In this document: one piece after another, positions 17,385 to 28,085 of the stretch
Position numbering within the stretch: the first letter of the stretch is position 1
Layout: each line of letters starts with the position of its first letter
Program-made: the position numbers and the translations under genes
Notes under the pieces: generated by a model
Seen by the model: only the letters and a program-made list of their open reading frames with translations
What the model was told of the DNA's origin: nothing
Database searches by the model: none
Assembly: GCA_965153355.1 (NCBI GenBank)
Contig: OZ231127.1
Coordinates: 19,158,001 to 19,222,000 of the forward strand
DNA length: 64,000 bases
Origin: Flaccisagitta enflata
Lineage: Eukaryota > Chaetognatha > Sagittoidea > Aphragmophora
Direction: 5' to 3'

Positions 17385-18640
17385 TAAAAGAGAGTCAGAA
17401 GACAGAAGACAGAAATAAAGAAGGCATCGTCAACGATTTTCAGGAAAGAAAAGGAACTGCGAGATTTGAATTGCACAAGGTTGTTAACGCGCAAACCCTC
17501 TCTAGCTTTATCTCGGTGGAGTCTATAAATTTATACATCACCCGTTTATTTCGATAAACGCACATGCATGTACATTGTACAATTGTACATCACTACATGT
17601 AGCAAGCAAACTTGGGCATTGTCACAGTGCTCAAATCCTGTAGTTAGATATTGACATTGCTTGCGAAACATGAGTTATATACAAAAATCATTATAATATT
17701 TTTAGTGATATAAGTGAACTCACAAAAAGAGACAGCTAGACAAACGTTCCTTGTGGGCAGGTGGCCTTACAGCGAGAAAAAAAAAGCCGAGAAAAACGAC
17801 ATGTTCCTCGCGTATGAACGTCAAAATATTAACACAACTTTGACTTGATTGAACGGGTAATTAGAATTGAGGTCTCCTCAAGTTTCCGAGATATGTTGCA
17901 GAAGAGACAAAATGCTGTCTGAAACTGTTTTTGTTTAAGCTTTTCTCCGATGGTAACTTACCGTAATCATCATTTCTTTAAGCAAAGGTTAAGCATAAAA
18001 ATAAAGAAAATTCCAGATTCTGTTTTGAACTGCAGAAAAGAAGACTGTGCGGAGAACGATATTTTCTACACTGCTATCGTTTAAGTACATTAGTCTAGGT
18101 TGTATAAAAATGGATCAGGGCTTAATTTTTTTTTACAAATAATATTATAGATAGCTTATAAAGGGATTTCCGACTGAAAATGATAATTGACATGTTACAA
18201 AATTTTCCGACGAAAGGCCACACGGCAACCTTTGTAGCCTGGGGTTGCAGCTCGGCAGAGGCAGTCGGACAGCTCAAAAGTAAAATATACTCCAGGCTGA
18301 TTGGACCAGATCACCATTAAGATGGACCGTCCTACTGACGGACCAACGGATTGACCGACCATAAAGGCTGATTAAAGGCAACTGAGAACGTTCAAAGAAT
18401 GCAACATACGACGCAGATGTGCGGAGGGGAAACTCTTCTTGCATAATTTAGCTCCTTTGTAGAAATGATGTTCTCATGGTTTCTTCATGACTGGGAAAAT
18501 TGACCCATAACTCAAGAAAAGGTGATTGACTTAGATCACGCCCCAGTCGTTAAGGCGAAGAAGACGAAAGACGCCGACACTCAATAACAACAACAACAAT
18601 GATGGCCACCAAAAGCACAATAACAACAGGAGCAGGAAAA
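17385..18640. other. Intergenic stretch without recognised genes
   Basis: No open frame with plausible composition or splice context. A degraded helitron-like fragment can be made out at about 18215-18365 (GGCAGAGGCAGT block, GACGGACCAACGG core). Confidence 0.4.
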
Positions 18641-18652
18641 AGAACAAAAACC

Positions 18653-18895
<243 letters not shown>

Positions 18896-18984
18896 GATAT
18901 GTTTCGTCTCCGCTCTAGTTTTAGGAACTCTGACCAAAAGAAGACTCGAAGTTTCAACCGGAAGGAGGCGCAATTGAAAATTCA

Positions 18985-19250
18985 TCATAAATCGGCGATC
19001 GAGTCAATTCAACGATGATCCGAGTCAATCGGCGATTGAGTCCAACCAACAGTAATCGAGTCAATTCAGAGGCGATCACGAGTCTATTTGACGGCGGATC
19101 CATGTTAACTTAACGGCGATCGAGTCAATTGCGAGGCGATATAAGGGGTTTTCGCATTGGCAAAATTATCGAGATATTTCATAGGAAATATCAAGATAAT
19201 ATCTTGATTATACGCCCAATGCGAAAACCCCTCGAGTCAATTGAGCCGTG
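18985..19250. repeat. GGCGATCGAGTCAATT minisatellite
   Basis: Roughly seven imperfect units built around GGCGATCGAGTCAATT with variable spacers. A small inverted-repeat element at 19144-19232 interrupts one unit. Confidence 0.7.
19144..19232. mobile_element. 89-bp MITE with perfect 17-bp inverted ends
   Basis: The ends AGGGGTTTTCGCATTGG and its exact complement enclose 55 bp containing a further palindrome (AAGATAATATCTT). Flanking GGCGAT and CGAGTCAATT rejoin into the minisatellite consensus, so this is an insertion. No target duplication beyond one or two A/T bases is clear. Confidence 0.7.
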
Positions 19251-19396
19251 ATATTTGTCGGCGACCTTTGAACCGCCGAAAACTCGCGAAAAACGAATTA
19301 ACGAAATCGTAAAAGAACAAAAGAAGAAGGAAAATGATGAACGCCGACGATTGATTGCGAGTTCATTAAGAACCGCCCATGACAGAGTGACTGGAG

Positions 19397-19398
<2 letters not shown>

Positions 19399-19436
<38 letters not shown>
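19399..19436. repeat. (GA)n microsatellite
   Basis: Thirty-eight bases of (GA)n in the convergent spacer. Confidence 0.8.
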
Positions 19437-19437
<1 letters not shown>

Positions 19438-19939
19438 GCACACATTGATACCCGTCCTAATGATAATCGTTACGTTAAGAATTCACTCCCCGGCTACTAT
19501 ACTCCGCGGCAAAGATGAAAGCGAGGAAAATCGGTCGTCTTTTTTTATCTCCGGAACTCAATCACTTACTCATCACCCATCGATCATCACGCCCTCAGAC
19601 CGACCAACCCTCCTCAGTCCTCCCCACATCCTGCACGTACATCGTCTTGAGATCTAATCAACCGCGGCTCTTTGGTTGAAATTTCGCACGTGTATAACCA
19701 AGCGAAATATGACGGGCGAATTTCGTCACTTTACGATCATTGCTCATCAGTTAATAATTGCAGCCGGATACAGTAACGAGTGGCTTTGGGCAGGGGCAGT
19801 GAAAAGTCATTTTGAGTTAACTGATTGCCCGGTGATTGTGATGAACGATAATGACTCTTACTCCGACAACAACAAGAATATCGAAAAGCGCAACAGCAAC
19901 AACGTCATCAACAACAACAAAGTCATCAACCACAACATC

Positions 19940-19940
19940 G

Positions 19941-20009
<69 letters not shown>

Positions 20010-20020
20010 ACAACAACACC

Positions 20021-20119
<99 letters not shown>

Positions 20120-20132
20120 GCAACAACAGCAA
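19940..20132. repeat. (ATC)n joined to (AAC)n
   Basis: (ATC)n at about 19940-20008 is followed directly by (AAC)n up to about 20132. The long open frames crossing it have only repeat composition. Confidence 0.9.
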
Positions 20133-20358
20133 CTACTTTCGACGACAACAACAAAATATTTTAAGTACAACTGAAGCACGGGCGGTCGGCAAACATAAGA
20201 GGCATAATCGAGATTTAAGTCACATACTTACACTCGTAAAAAGGTCATAGCTTAACACGCACGCGCGAGCGCCTGGTTATGGACCCTGGAGGATCTTTAA
20301 ACGCACGCGAGGGGAGATGATACAGGCAGCTATTTACCGTCAATCCCAAATGGCTCAC

Positions 20359-20361
<3 letters not shown>

Positions 20362-20414
<53 letters not shown>
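20362..20414. repeat. (GA)n microsatellite
   Basis: Fifty-three bases of (GA)n. Confidence 0.85.
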
Positions 20415-20415
<1 letters not shown>

Positions 20416-20572
20416 TCTCGTAATTATGAGGTAATGAGAATAGTTGAGAGGTGACTTTTAAAACGTTAAAACTGAATCATGACCAGCGTCGATTTCACGG
20501 GTTGGGTGGCTTTCGCAAATAAGATGCGTTTGGGCGTTTGCGCGTTTGCGCGCAATGGTGGTCAAGAGTCAA

Positions 20573-20775
20573 ATTTTTAGTCGCGTGTACGGGATTTGAC
20601 AACCTGCTATCAGTGCTATGTCCGCCGGATGGTTGGTAGCTTTTTCCTTTTTCGTCGTTTTGACATTACCGCTTCTGCCCAAATTCTTGGTTAGCCTTTT
20701 TCATCACTGCCCCTGCCCACCCACAGTGCAGGTCACGCACGTGACTTGGGTAGCCATGAATCCGGCCTTGTTTTC
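20573..20775 (-). mobile_element. Helitron-like (GTCY)n element, degraded copy
   Basis: Starts TTTTTAGTCGCGTGTACGGG (hairpin partly lost) and has only a trace of the tetranucleotide core (TCCGCCGGATGG). It keeps the conserved block CCCCTGCCCACCC near 20712 and the end AATCCGGCCTTGTTTT at about 20758-20773. Confidence 0.55.
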
Positions 20776-20967
20776 AACACATTGCGTGCCTCAGTTATAT
20801 TCAATTGGTAGACACGTGATTTTTATGGTAATCTTAGTCCGATTTAATCCTGCATCATTGACAAAAAAATATACGCACAGGAATTTCATGTAAAATACTA
20901 GGCCACGCATAAATTGTACAAGATATATCAGGATGCGTCTGCAACTATCCGTCAGTCTAAACTGTAA

Positions 20968-20970
<3 letters not shown>

Positions 20971-21027
<57 letters not shown>

Positions 21028-21045
21028 CAACCGACCGACCGTCTT
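20971..21045. repeat. (GA)n followed by (GACC)n
   Basis: (GA)n from 20971 to 21022, then GACCGACCAACCGACCGACCG. It sits within 20-90 bases of the stop codon of the minus-strand gene, where that transcript should be cleaved. Confidence 0.8.
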
Positions 21046-21055
21046 AGTTCATAAC

Positions 21056-21061
21056 TTTATT
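21056..21061 (-). promoter_or_regulatory. Poly(A) signal AATAAA of the minus-strand gene
   Basis: Read on the minus strand, AATAAA directly follows the TAG stop at 21062-21064 with no spacer. If used, the 3' UTR would be only about 15-35 bases, ending in the adjacent GACC repeat. Confidence 0.6.
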
Positions 21062-21220
21062 CTATTTGAATCTAAAGTTTTTATGTTTTGATTTATTAAG
21101 AACGGCGTCTTCATTCAGCGACGTTGCAGACCCGCTGGAAGAAACCTTCTTGATTTTGATGACAGGTCTTTTGTCTTTCTTGTAAAACCGTATTTGGTCT
21201 TCCCCAAATTGTACGCGGTT
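21062..21220 (-). CDS. Putative PP1-docking scaffold protein, last exon (exon 12 of model)
   Basis: The acceptor cccttgtcag is followed by a phase-0 exon of 159 bases encoding 52 residues and a TAG stop. It begins NRVQFGEDQIRFYKKDKRP. RVQF fits the RVxF motif that binds protein phosphatase 1; the rest is basic and Ser-rich. Support comes from the acceptor, the phase match to the previous exon, the stop, and AATAAA immediately downstream. The function is unknown beyond the motif. Confidence 0.7.
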   Translation of the reverse strand, partial: NRVQFGEDQIRFYKKDKRPVIKIKKVSSSGSATSLNEDAVLNKSKHKNFRFK

Positions 21221-21504
21221 CTGACAAGGGACGAATATTCGCGAATTTCAAACAGTAATCAATGACCTCAATATGTTATCATGCTGCGATAGTCTTTTTG
21301 AGATGCGCATATGCGTCATAGAATTACTACAGGAGGGTCCGCCTGTCGGTCCGTCAGTCCATAACGCCTATTTGAAAATCGCGTGCATGACGCATCGAGT
21401 TGCCTGATCTGGCATGTTTTATTTTGTCGGCCACTTCATCGGATCATGTCCGTCCGAGGCTACAATTCGGTTTTAACTTGATAAATGAAACAAAAGAATG
21501 AAAC

Positions 21505-21613
21505 CTGTGAAGCATCGATTTCAGGAGTTGGTTGAGCTATCAGCTTTCCAAGCTCTGAGCTGATGTTTGCCACGTTACCCCCACTTTGCGCCAATCCCGA
21601 CTGTTGGTACGAC
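21505..21613 (-). CDS. Putative PP1-docking scaffold protein, exon 11 of model
   Basis: The acceptor gtgttacag and a CACAG|GTTTCA donor bound 109 bases. The first G completes the Lys codon left open by the previous exon, and the exon ends in phase 0. It encodes SYQQSGLAQSGGNVANISSE and then an amphipathic stretch LGKLIAQPTPEIDASQ. No domain is recognised. Confidence 0.7.
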
Positions 21614-21636
21614 CTGTAACACAAAACGGCCGCCGT

Positions 21637-21870
21637 ATCAAGGTGTCATGCGTCCAACATCTTTGATGCCACCATGTCCTACCCTCATCCCACACAATGC
21701 AATGGTGCAATGAGGAGAATAGAAATGGACAGTCACGGTGGAAATTGAAACCGAAGAATTCAAAAAACCCTGCCCAGCCACATTACAACCCCTGCCCCGG
21801 CCCATACTGCCCCTGTTCACCCGCCAGCGACTACTTTTTGGCCGCGTATCCGGCCTTGTTCGATATTTTC
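21637..21870 (-). mobile_element. Helitron-like family fragment
   Basis: Contains CCCCTGCCCC...CACCCGCCAGCGACT and GGCCGCGTATCCGGCCTTGTT (about 21785-21860), the conserved end block of the dispersed family. A GTCGGTCCGTCAGTCC core lies separately near 21343 on the other side of an exon, so the copy may be split or there may be two fragments. Confidence 0.45.
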
Positions 21871-22000
21871 CCAATAAAAATATCTAACTCGTGGTCAGTA
21901 CCGTGTCATTCGACTAGGGAAGCGAGATCCAAAATATATTCTTTTTTTGCAAACGAAAATTACACTTATCACTGATGATTTGGCGTAAACTTCCACTTAC

Positions 22001-22163
22001 TTATCTATATCGCTATTCAGCGTGGATCTTGTTGGCATCGACAATCCATTCTTTTCATAATTGGCATACTTTTTTTTCAAAAATCCAATGTCGAAATTTT
22101 TAAAAGGATCTTTTCTACCGATAATGTTGGTGTGGGCCGTCATATGAGCGGTAGCCAACGAAT
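22001..22163 (-). CDS. Putative PP1-docking scaffold protein, exon 10 of model
   Basis: The acceptor caatgatcag and a perfect GTAAGT donor bound 163 bases. Phase 1 in and phase 2 out match both neighbours. It encodes about 54 residues including HMTAHTNIIGRKDPFKNF and IGFLKKKYANYEKNGLSMP. Unlike the rest of this protein it is ordinary, non-repetitive sequence, so it is the best query for homologues. I do not recognise a family. Confidence 0.78.
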
Positions 22164-22327
22164 CTGATCATTGAAAAAAGGAAAACACGATTGTAATTAA
22201 GACATTTTGACTTTGATAGACTCAATTTGATTTCATCGAAACCATCACAAAGTCGTATAGAAATTCCGATTGAGTCAAGGAAGCTGATACGTGCTCATCA
22301 ATTAATCAATCAGTGATACGGTGATAC

Positions 22328-23591
22328 CTCTTTGACCTGTGTCACCATAATCGCTCCCACTATGACCTCCTCCTCCACTTTCTCCTCTACGATCTTCTTC
22401 ACTTACATCACCACCACCATCTCCAGCACCTACTTCGCCGTCATTTTCCACGTCATCCCGATGATCCGCCTCAAAATCAGTTGCGTCAAAACTCTGATCT
22501 GTCGACAAAGCGTACAGACGCTCTCCAAGCAGCCCTGCAGTCTCCTCTTTTCTCTTCTCGGCCGCTGTATCCTTTTTCGCATCTGGTTTTGCAGCTGCTT
22601 CTGCTTTCATATCTGCTTTTGAATCTGCTATCGAATCTGCTTTCGAATCTGCTATCGAATCTGCTTTCGCATCTGCTTTCGCATCTGTGTTAGAGTCCAC
22701 AATTGCGTCCCGACTCGCGTCCACATTGGCCTTCTCATCAGGATCTAGCTCGCCGTCAGCGTCTCTTTCTGTAGATCTCCATAAAGATGCGCTTACCGGA
22801 TATGACGCCAGAGGTTCTTCGTACTCGGAATTGGGAGTCACGTGACCGCCCATTCCTCCGTAATCATCGTCTCTATTCAGATTTACAGACTGACTAAATG
22901 AGACGTTTCTCGATGCCAATAGTTCTGGGGATGTATCACCTTTTCCTCCCCCTTCTCCACTACCATCCCCACCACCTCCTCCTCCTCCACCTTTGCCATT
23001 TCCCGCTGCCCCAGCAGCTGCCACTTCTCGATCGATCGTCACTTCCTGCGTTTCTCCTCCATTTTCTGGTCTTTCTTTTATAGCCTCTCTTCCTTCGGTT
23101 CCACCCGCCATCCCTCCATGACTTAATCCCCTTCCTTCTGTTCCTACTGCTGCTCCTCCTCCCATTCCCCTTCCGCCTTCAATCAGTTCCCCTCCTCTTC
23201 CACCTCCACCCCTTCCTCCACCTCCAGGGCCTCTACCACGTCTCCGACTTTTCCATTCATCAACCTCCAAGACAATCGGCGATCCCGCTTGCAGCCTGAG
23301 AAGTTGGTCGGCGTAGAAGCTCATCGACGCGCGCCGCCCCGACGGACGTGGATCTCCGCTGCCTTCGGGGAAGTATCGCATCCGCGGCGATAATGGCTTC
23401 AACGAGCTTTCTCCTCGCTGACGCGGCTGTTGATGATCCGTTTTGAACAAGGATGCGTCTTTTTGGAGGAAATCGGCGACGAGTCGATCGACGGCTTTGG
23501 CTTCCAGATCTTCCACTTTCGCTCGAGTGTCTTGCCAACTCCAACGACCGCGAGTCAAACGACTTCCCGTTTTGTTGCACTGTAACTCGAC
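22328..23591 (-). CDS. Putative PP1-docking scaffold protein, exon 9 of model (large, Gly-rich)
   Basis: A 1264-base exon, phase 0 in (acceptor tttttcaag) and phase 1 out (GAG|GTATCA). It opens with about 100 ordinary residues: VELQCNKTGSRLTRGRWSWQ, a helical VEDLEAKAVDRLVADFLQKD, and ASMSFYADQLLRLQAG. A long Gly/Arg/Glu-rich region follows. RNVSF (an RVxF-type motif) lies at about 22893-22910. A tandem ADSKADSI array (12-bp units, about 22615-22700) and an acidic Gly-rich tail complete it. The shorter overlapping frame on the same strand is a shadow. Confidence 0.75.
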
Positions 23592-24424
23592 CTTGAAAAA
23601 AAAAAAGAACTTTCATACACTCGTATCCATTTCATGCTTTTTTACTGTAATTCGTCCATAAACTACTGCGGTTTGTCGACTGTCGAGCCGTCGAGTACAT
23701 GGGATTGGGCAAGAGCATTGATGTTGTTCATGCAGTACACTTAAAGGTCAATCAGTGATTATGAGAAAAGCGGTAACACTTACTTCGCCCTTAATTAGCA
23801 AATGTGAGCAACTGACCAACCAACCAACTAACAGACCAAAAATGGCATAAAATGCTGCGTACAAAGGATTTAAGTTCGATAGGGATGTTGCATGTTGCCT
23901 GCTGGTACCTCAATGCCCTATTGCTCTGACAACGGATCTCAAGGAGGAGTGATGTATCTGTACCTGGGTTAGGTAACGTCCTTTGCTAAAATGCACCGGA
24001 TTAGCTATTTTTCGTCTTGGCATCAACCCAACACAGCTCAAAGGCTGACCGTAATCCATCGTTTTATTCCTGGTTAAAATTGGTAATTGCCACTTTACAA
24101 GACAGAGCAGGATTGCGCCCTGAAGGATTGAGGGACTAACAATTTGACTGACAAAGTGAGATATTTGGCTGCCTAAAGACCCATGAAAAAAAAGAAACTG
24201 AAGACTTGAAAACTCAACTCAACACTCAATTCAACAACAACATAAAAAACAATATCAACAATAGCAATAACAACAACAACATCAACAATAATAACAACAA
24301 CGACAACATCAACAATAATAACAACAACGACAACATCAACAGTAATAACAACAACAAAAAAAAAACAACGAAAGCAACAACTTAACGCTTGTGATCATAA
24401 AAACTTTTCCCGTTCAACTCACAC

Positions 24425-24779
24425 TTTCAAGTTCATTCTTTTTTTCGCCGGGTTTAACTTGGGCAGTCTGACAGATGCTTGTTGTCGTTGTTGTTGTTGT
24501 TGTTTTTTGTTTTGCCGACGTCGATTGTCGTTAGCATCTGGTCCACGCGACGGGATGTTGTCGTCGATGTTGCTGTCGACATAGTCGACGATGTTGTCGT
24601 CGACGAGTTCGACTTGGTAGGACCCTTTGCTTTCTTCAACAGCGCAGAGTTGAGAATGGGATTTTTGACGGTTTATTTCTACATAAGGATTCCACTTGAC
24701 GGAGACCGAAGATTCGAATGATCCCTGATGATCTGTGAGGGGAAATGATCTATTTTGCCCAACCATGTTTACATGCGAT
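24425..24779 (-). CDS. Putative PP1-docking scaffold protein, exon 8 of model
   Basis: The acceptor ttatttttttag follows a huge (AAC)n tract. The phase-2 entry fits the exon at 28888-28998, and only this frame is open. It encodes about 118 residues: SHVNMVGQNRSFPLTDHQG, SVSVKWNPYVEINRQKS, VELVDDNIVDYVDSNIDDNI, then Gln- and Lys-rich sequence. The donor is ambiguous: phase needs AAA|GTGTGA, while a better-looking GTGAGT lies two bases on and would break the next exon's frame. Confidence 0.65.
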
Positions 24780-24792
24780 CTAAAAAAATAAG

Positions 24793-25242
<450 letters not shown>

Positions 25243-25254
25243 TTGACGGACGAC

Positions 25255-25488
25255 TAGTTTTAAAGGGCAACCTGGTGTGGAAGGCCTGGTCGCATTTCCC
25301 GGGCGCTTCATGGACGATGGAGCTGCAGACACCAAAGGCGAGTCGGCGACCGAGTTGGCCTTGGAGTTGACGGGGGATTGGACGTAGGAATCGACAACGA
25401 TGGCGGTGTTGGAGGAATCGAGGATGACGGCCGCATTGGTGGACACGTTAAAGGATCTGACTCGATCATCGGGGTTTATTTGCGCCTT
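25255..25488 (-). CDS. Possible additional exon of unknown affiliation
   Basis: A minus-strand frame with ordinary composition (SFNVSTNAAVILDSSNTAIV, NSVADSPLVSAAPSSMKRPG) runs into the (CAA)n tract as poly-Gln. The stronger acceptor tttcag at about 25501 leads into stops in all frames. Only a weak one at ataag|GCG fits, in phase 0, which does not match the preceding exon. It may be a cassette exon, a decayed exon or part of another transcript. Confidence 0.3.
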
Positions 25489-26197
25489 ATGTTAGAGACA
25501 CCTGAAATCAGATTTCTTTTTTCCAAAAGGGAAAGTTAGAATGAGGTAATGGGGTAATGTTATGGATACTTTTAGAGAAGTAAAATGAAGTGTTGGATGA
25601 AAAGTACAGCATTAGTATAAAGTTTGTGTATTGATTAATCTTGTCATTAAGTTTGGTGTTTTGTCAGTGTGCCTAGCTAGAGCCAGAGGCGTGTGTTGAT
25701 TCTGTTGAATCGGTATGACATGACATGAGAGGTAATATTGATTCAATTAGCCTCCACAATTCTGACACCACACTGTTGGTGCTAAACTGTTTTGTCATCA
25801 ACAATCATCCTCATTCTGTCACCAGCATGAATAAAGATGACTTGGAATTATCTAAACGTGCTTCTTGAGTTGCACAGCTTGTTGTACAGTTTAAACTTAC
25901 ATTTTGACCACTTTTCCATCATCATGACCGTGACCCAAGACATATCAAATAGGCAGACTGTTACAATCCCTGCCATTTAAATCAGATTCCTGTATCAGCG
26001 TGTTACATACGGCGACATAATATAAAAGATACAACTTGGCATGGCTTATTATATTTCTAATGCTTCTACGTTTCTAATTGGTTACGACGAAAAAGAAACA
26101 TTCTATTTTCACGGAATCACTGCATTGAAAATTATGAAATAATGTAGCTACACTAGCTCTACGAGTAACCGAATAATAAGAAAAGATATTTTATGGA

Positions 26198-26629
26198 TCA
26201 TGAAATGTTTTCCATCTCGCTTAAATCGAAGCCGTTTTGATTTTTTCTCCTCTCGCGTTTTCCTTTCTTGGGCTTCGAACTGGAGCTTGAACTTGATTCT
26301 TCCTCTGATCCTCTTCTTCTATGTTTGCGCTCTTGTCCTTGATCATTCTCGCGTTGTTCATGCCTGTGCTTTTGCTTATGTTTGTGACCATGACCGTGAT
26401 TGTGCCTGTGCTTGTGTTCTTTTCTGATGTGACCGTCTTCATGCTCCAATTTGTGTCCGTGTTTCCGTTGACAGCAACAAGTGCGGACGAAACGTTCCGC
26501 TTCCGGAAGTTCGACTTCGGCAGTTTCCTCTTTTACAGTCGCGACGTTTAAGGATGATGGCAATTCCAAACTGCGGAAGACAAGTTGTCTCTTCAAGAAG
26601 CTCTCTTTATCAAATGCATTATTACGCCT
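26198..26629 (-). CDS. Possible alternative terminal exon, His-rich
   Basis: The acceptor cccgcttacag precedes a frame that ends at TGA (26198-26200). It encodes about 143 residues: an ordinary start (NNAFDKESFLKRQLVFRSLE), a CCCQ patch, then a His/Lys repeat such as HKHRHNHGHGHKHKQKHRH resembling metal-binding His-rich tails, then Glu/Ser/Lys-rich sequence. Joining it in frame to the exon at 28888-28998 needs the AG two bases inside the best acceptor. I read it as an alternative 3' end of the same gene. Confidence 0.4.
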   Translation of the reverse strand, partial: RRNNAFDKESFLKRQLVFRSLELPSSLNVATVKEETAEVELPEAERFVRTCCCQRKHGHKLEHEDGHIRKEHKHRHNHGHGHKHKQKHRHEQRENDQGQERKHRRRGSEEESSSSSSSKPKKGKRERRKNQNGFDLSEMENIS

Positions 26630-27035
26630 CTGTAAGCGGGTCTGTCCGTCAGTCGGTCCGTCGGAATGTATATCATGCAATTATGCCGCTTTATCAAAAT
26701 AACGCGGACAGACTTGTAAGCGATGAAAGTTGAAACAACATTGCATACCTCATTAGTATAGGGTTGGACAGGTTTATACCATTTAGTAGACACAAAATAT
26801 CTTACAAAAGTAACAATAAAAGATTACTAATGCACTGGTGAAAGTGGTTACTGACACTAGCAATATGAGATGGCGTTTCCCTGAGTATTCAGATAAGTAG
26901 CAAGGACTAGGAAGGTAGACTGGTATATGATATGTAGTGCCGTTGGTCGATGATCCTTGTTTTTATCAAAATTGCGTAAAGTCTTGATTTGCCCAAATGC
27001 ACGGCTTGCACGCGACTGGCCTTGTGAACAACTTT

Positions 27036-27545
27036 GTGTCTTAATTTCATTTGACAAACTTGATAATTGAAATATAAGTTGTTCACTTGATGCTTTTGTC
27101 CCTGAGTTTTTCGGTTGCTATGGAAACCAAAATTATTTTTTTGAACATTTATAACAACTAGAATATCAATATTTTGACAAATATTATCAGGGAACATTGC
27201 TCAGAATTAAATTTGCTGCAACTTTCCCACAGTATGTCCTGTAAGAATATTGCTAGTTTAGCTGTTGCTAGGGAGCATCATTTAGCGGTTGCTAGGTGTG
27301 ATGCCCCCTAGCAACGGCCAAACGAGCAATATTCTTACAGAACATACTGTGGGAAAGTTGTAGCAAATTTAATTTTGAGCAATGTTCCCTGACAATATTT
27401 CTCAAAATATTGATGTTTTAGTGGTTATAAATGTTTGAAAAAATAATTTTGGTTTCCATAGCAACCAAAAAACTCAGGGACAAAATCATCGAGTGAACAG
27501 CTTATAATTGAAAAATCCAGTTTGTCAAATGAAATTAAGACACTT
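27036..27545. mobile_element. 510-bp near-perfect palindrome (foldback element)
   Basis: GTGTCTTAATTTCATTTGAC at the left end returns as its complement at the right end, and the arms match inwards almost continuously to a centre near 27290. The inner ends carry GTTGCTAGGGAGCATCA-type sequence. It is in an intron of the minus-strand gene, has no coding capacity, and resembles a foldback or long-TIR MITE. Confidence 0.85.
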
Positions 27546-27984
27546 AAATACCTTCCTCCAGTTTAGGCTGTTATTCCACAAACCCCAGTGTAGCTCAATC
27601 CGTATAAAAAATGAGAGCAATTTAAAGAAAAACAGTTCAGCCAACATCTATACAATATTTCCACTTTTTCTCACTTTGCATATTTTGATCTCCAGGAAAA
27701 AAAAAACAAGAGGATCTAATTTTTTCAAGAAAATCCTTGCAATTTTCCAGCAAAAAACTGCAAACTCATATCTTTCGAAAACTTTTTTAAGAATTTGGCT
27801 AGTTTTTGCACTATGCCCTCATCTTATGAAAGTTGGACAACATTACTACTCAACCCTACTTTAATTAAGGATGCAGAGATGTACAATTTGTTTTACATCA
27901 GCATAGCAAGTCACCACAGTTGTCGGGCTTGGGACCGACTCAGCGTTTTAAGCGCTCCCTCAAACTCCTGTGTTACCTTAAAGC

Positions 27985-28053
27985 CCATTCTGGATTTGAA
28001 CCCTTGACCCTCATTTCTGAAGGCAAGTGTTCTAACCATTAGGCCATGAAGGC
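27985..28053 (-). ncRNA. tRNA-derived SINE head
   Basis: On the minus strand, GCCTTCATGGCCTAATGGTT begins a tRNA-like segment with an A box (TGGCCTAATGG, 28036-28046) and a perfect B box (GGTTCAAATCC, 27992-28002). The T-arm stem does not pair, so this is not a working tRNA but the pol III promoter head of a SINE. Its body would lie to the left, near 27870-27985. Confidence 0.65.
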
Positions 28054-28085
28054 TGACTTACTAGAGGCTGATGATTTGTTCCATT

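Noticed and set aside
27985-28053. Functional tRNA gene
   Set aside because: The A and B boxes fit, but the T stem and acceptor stem do not pair. Called a SINE head instead.
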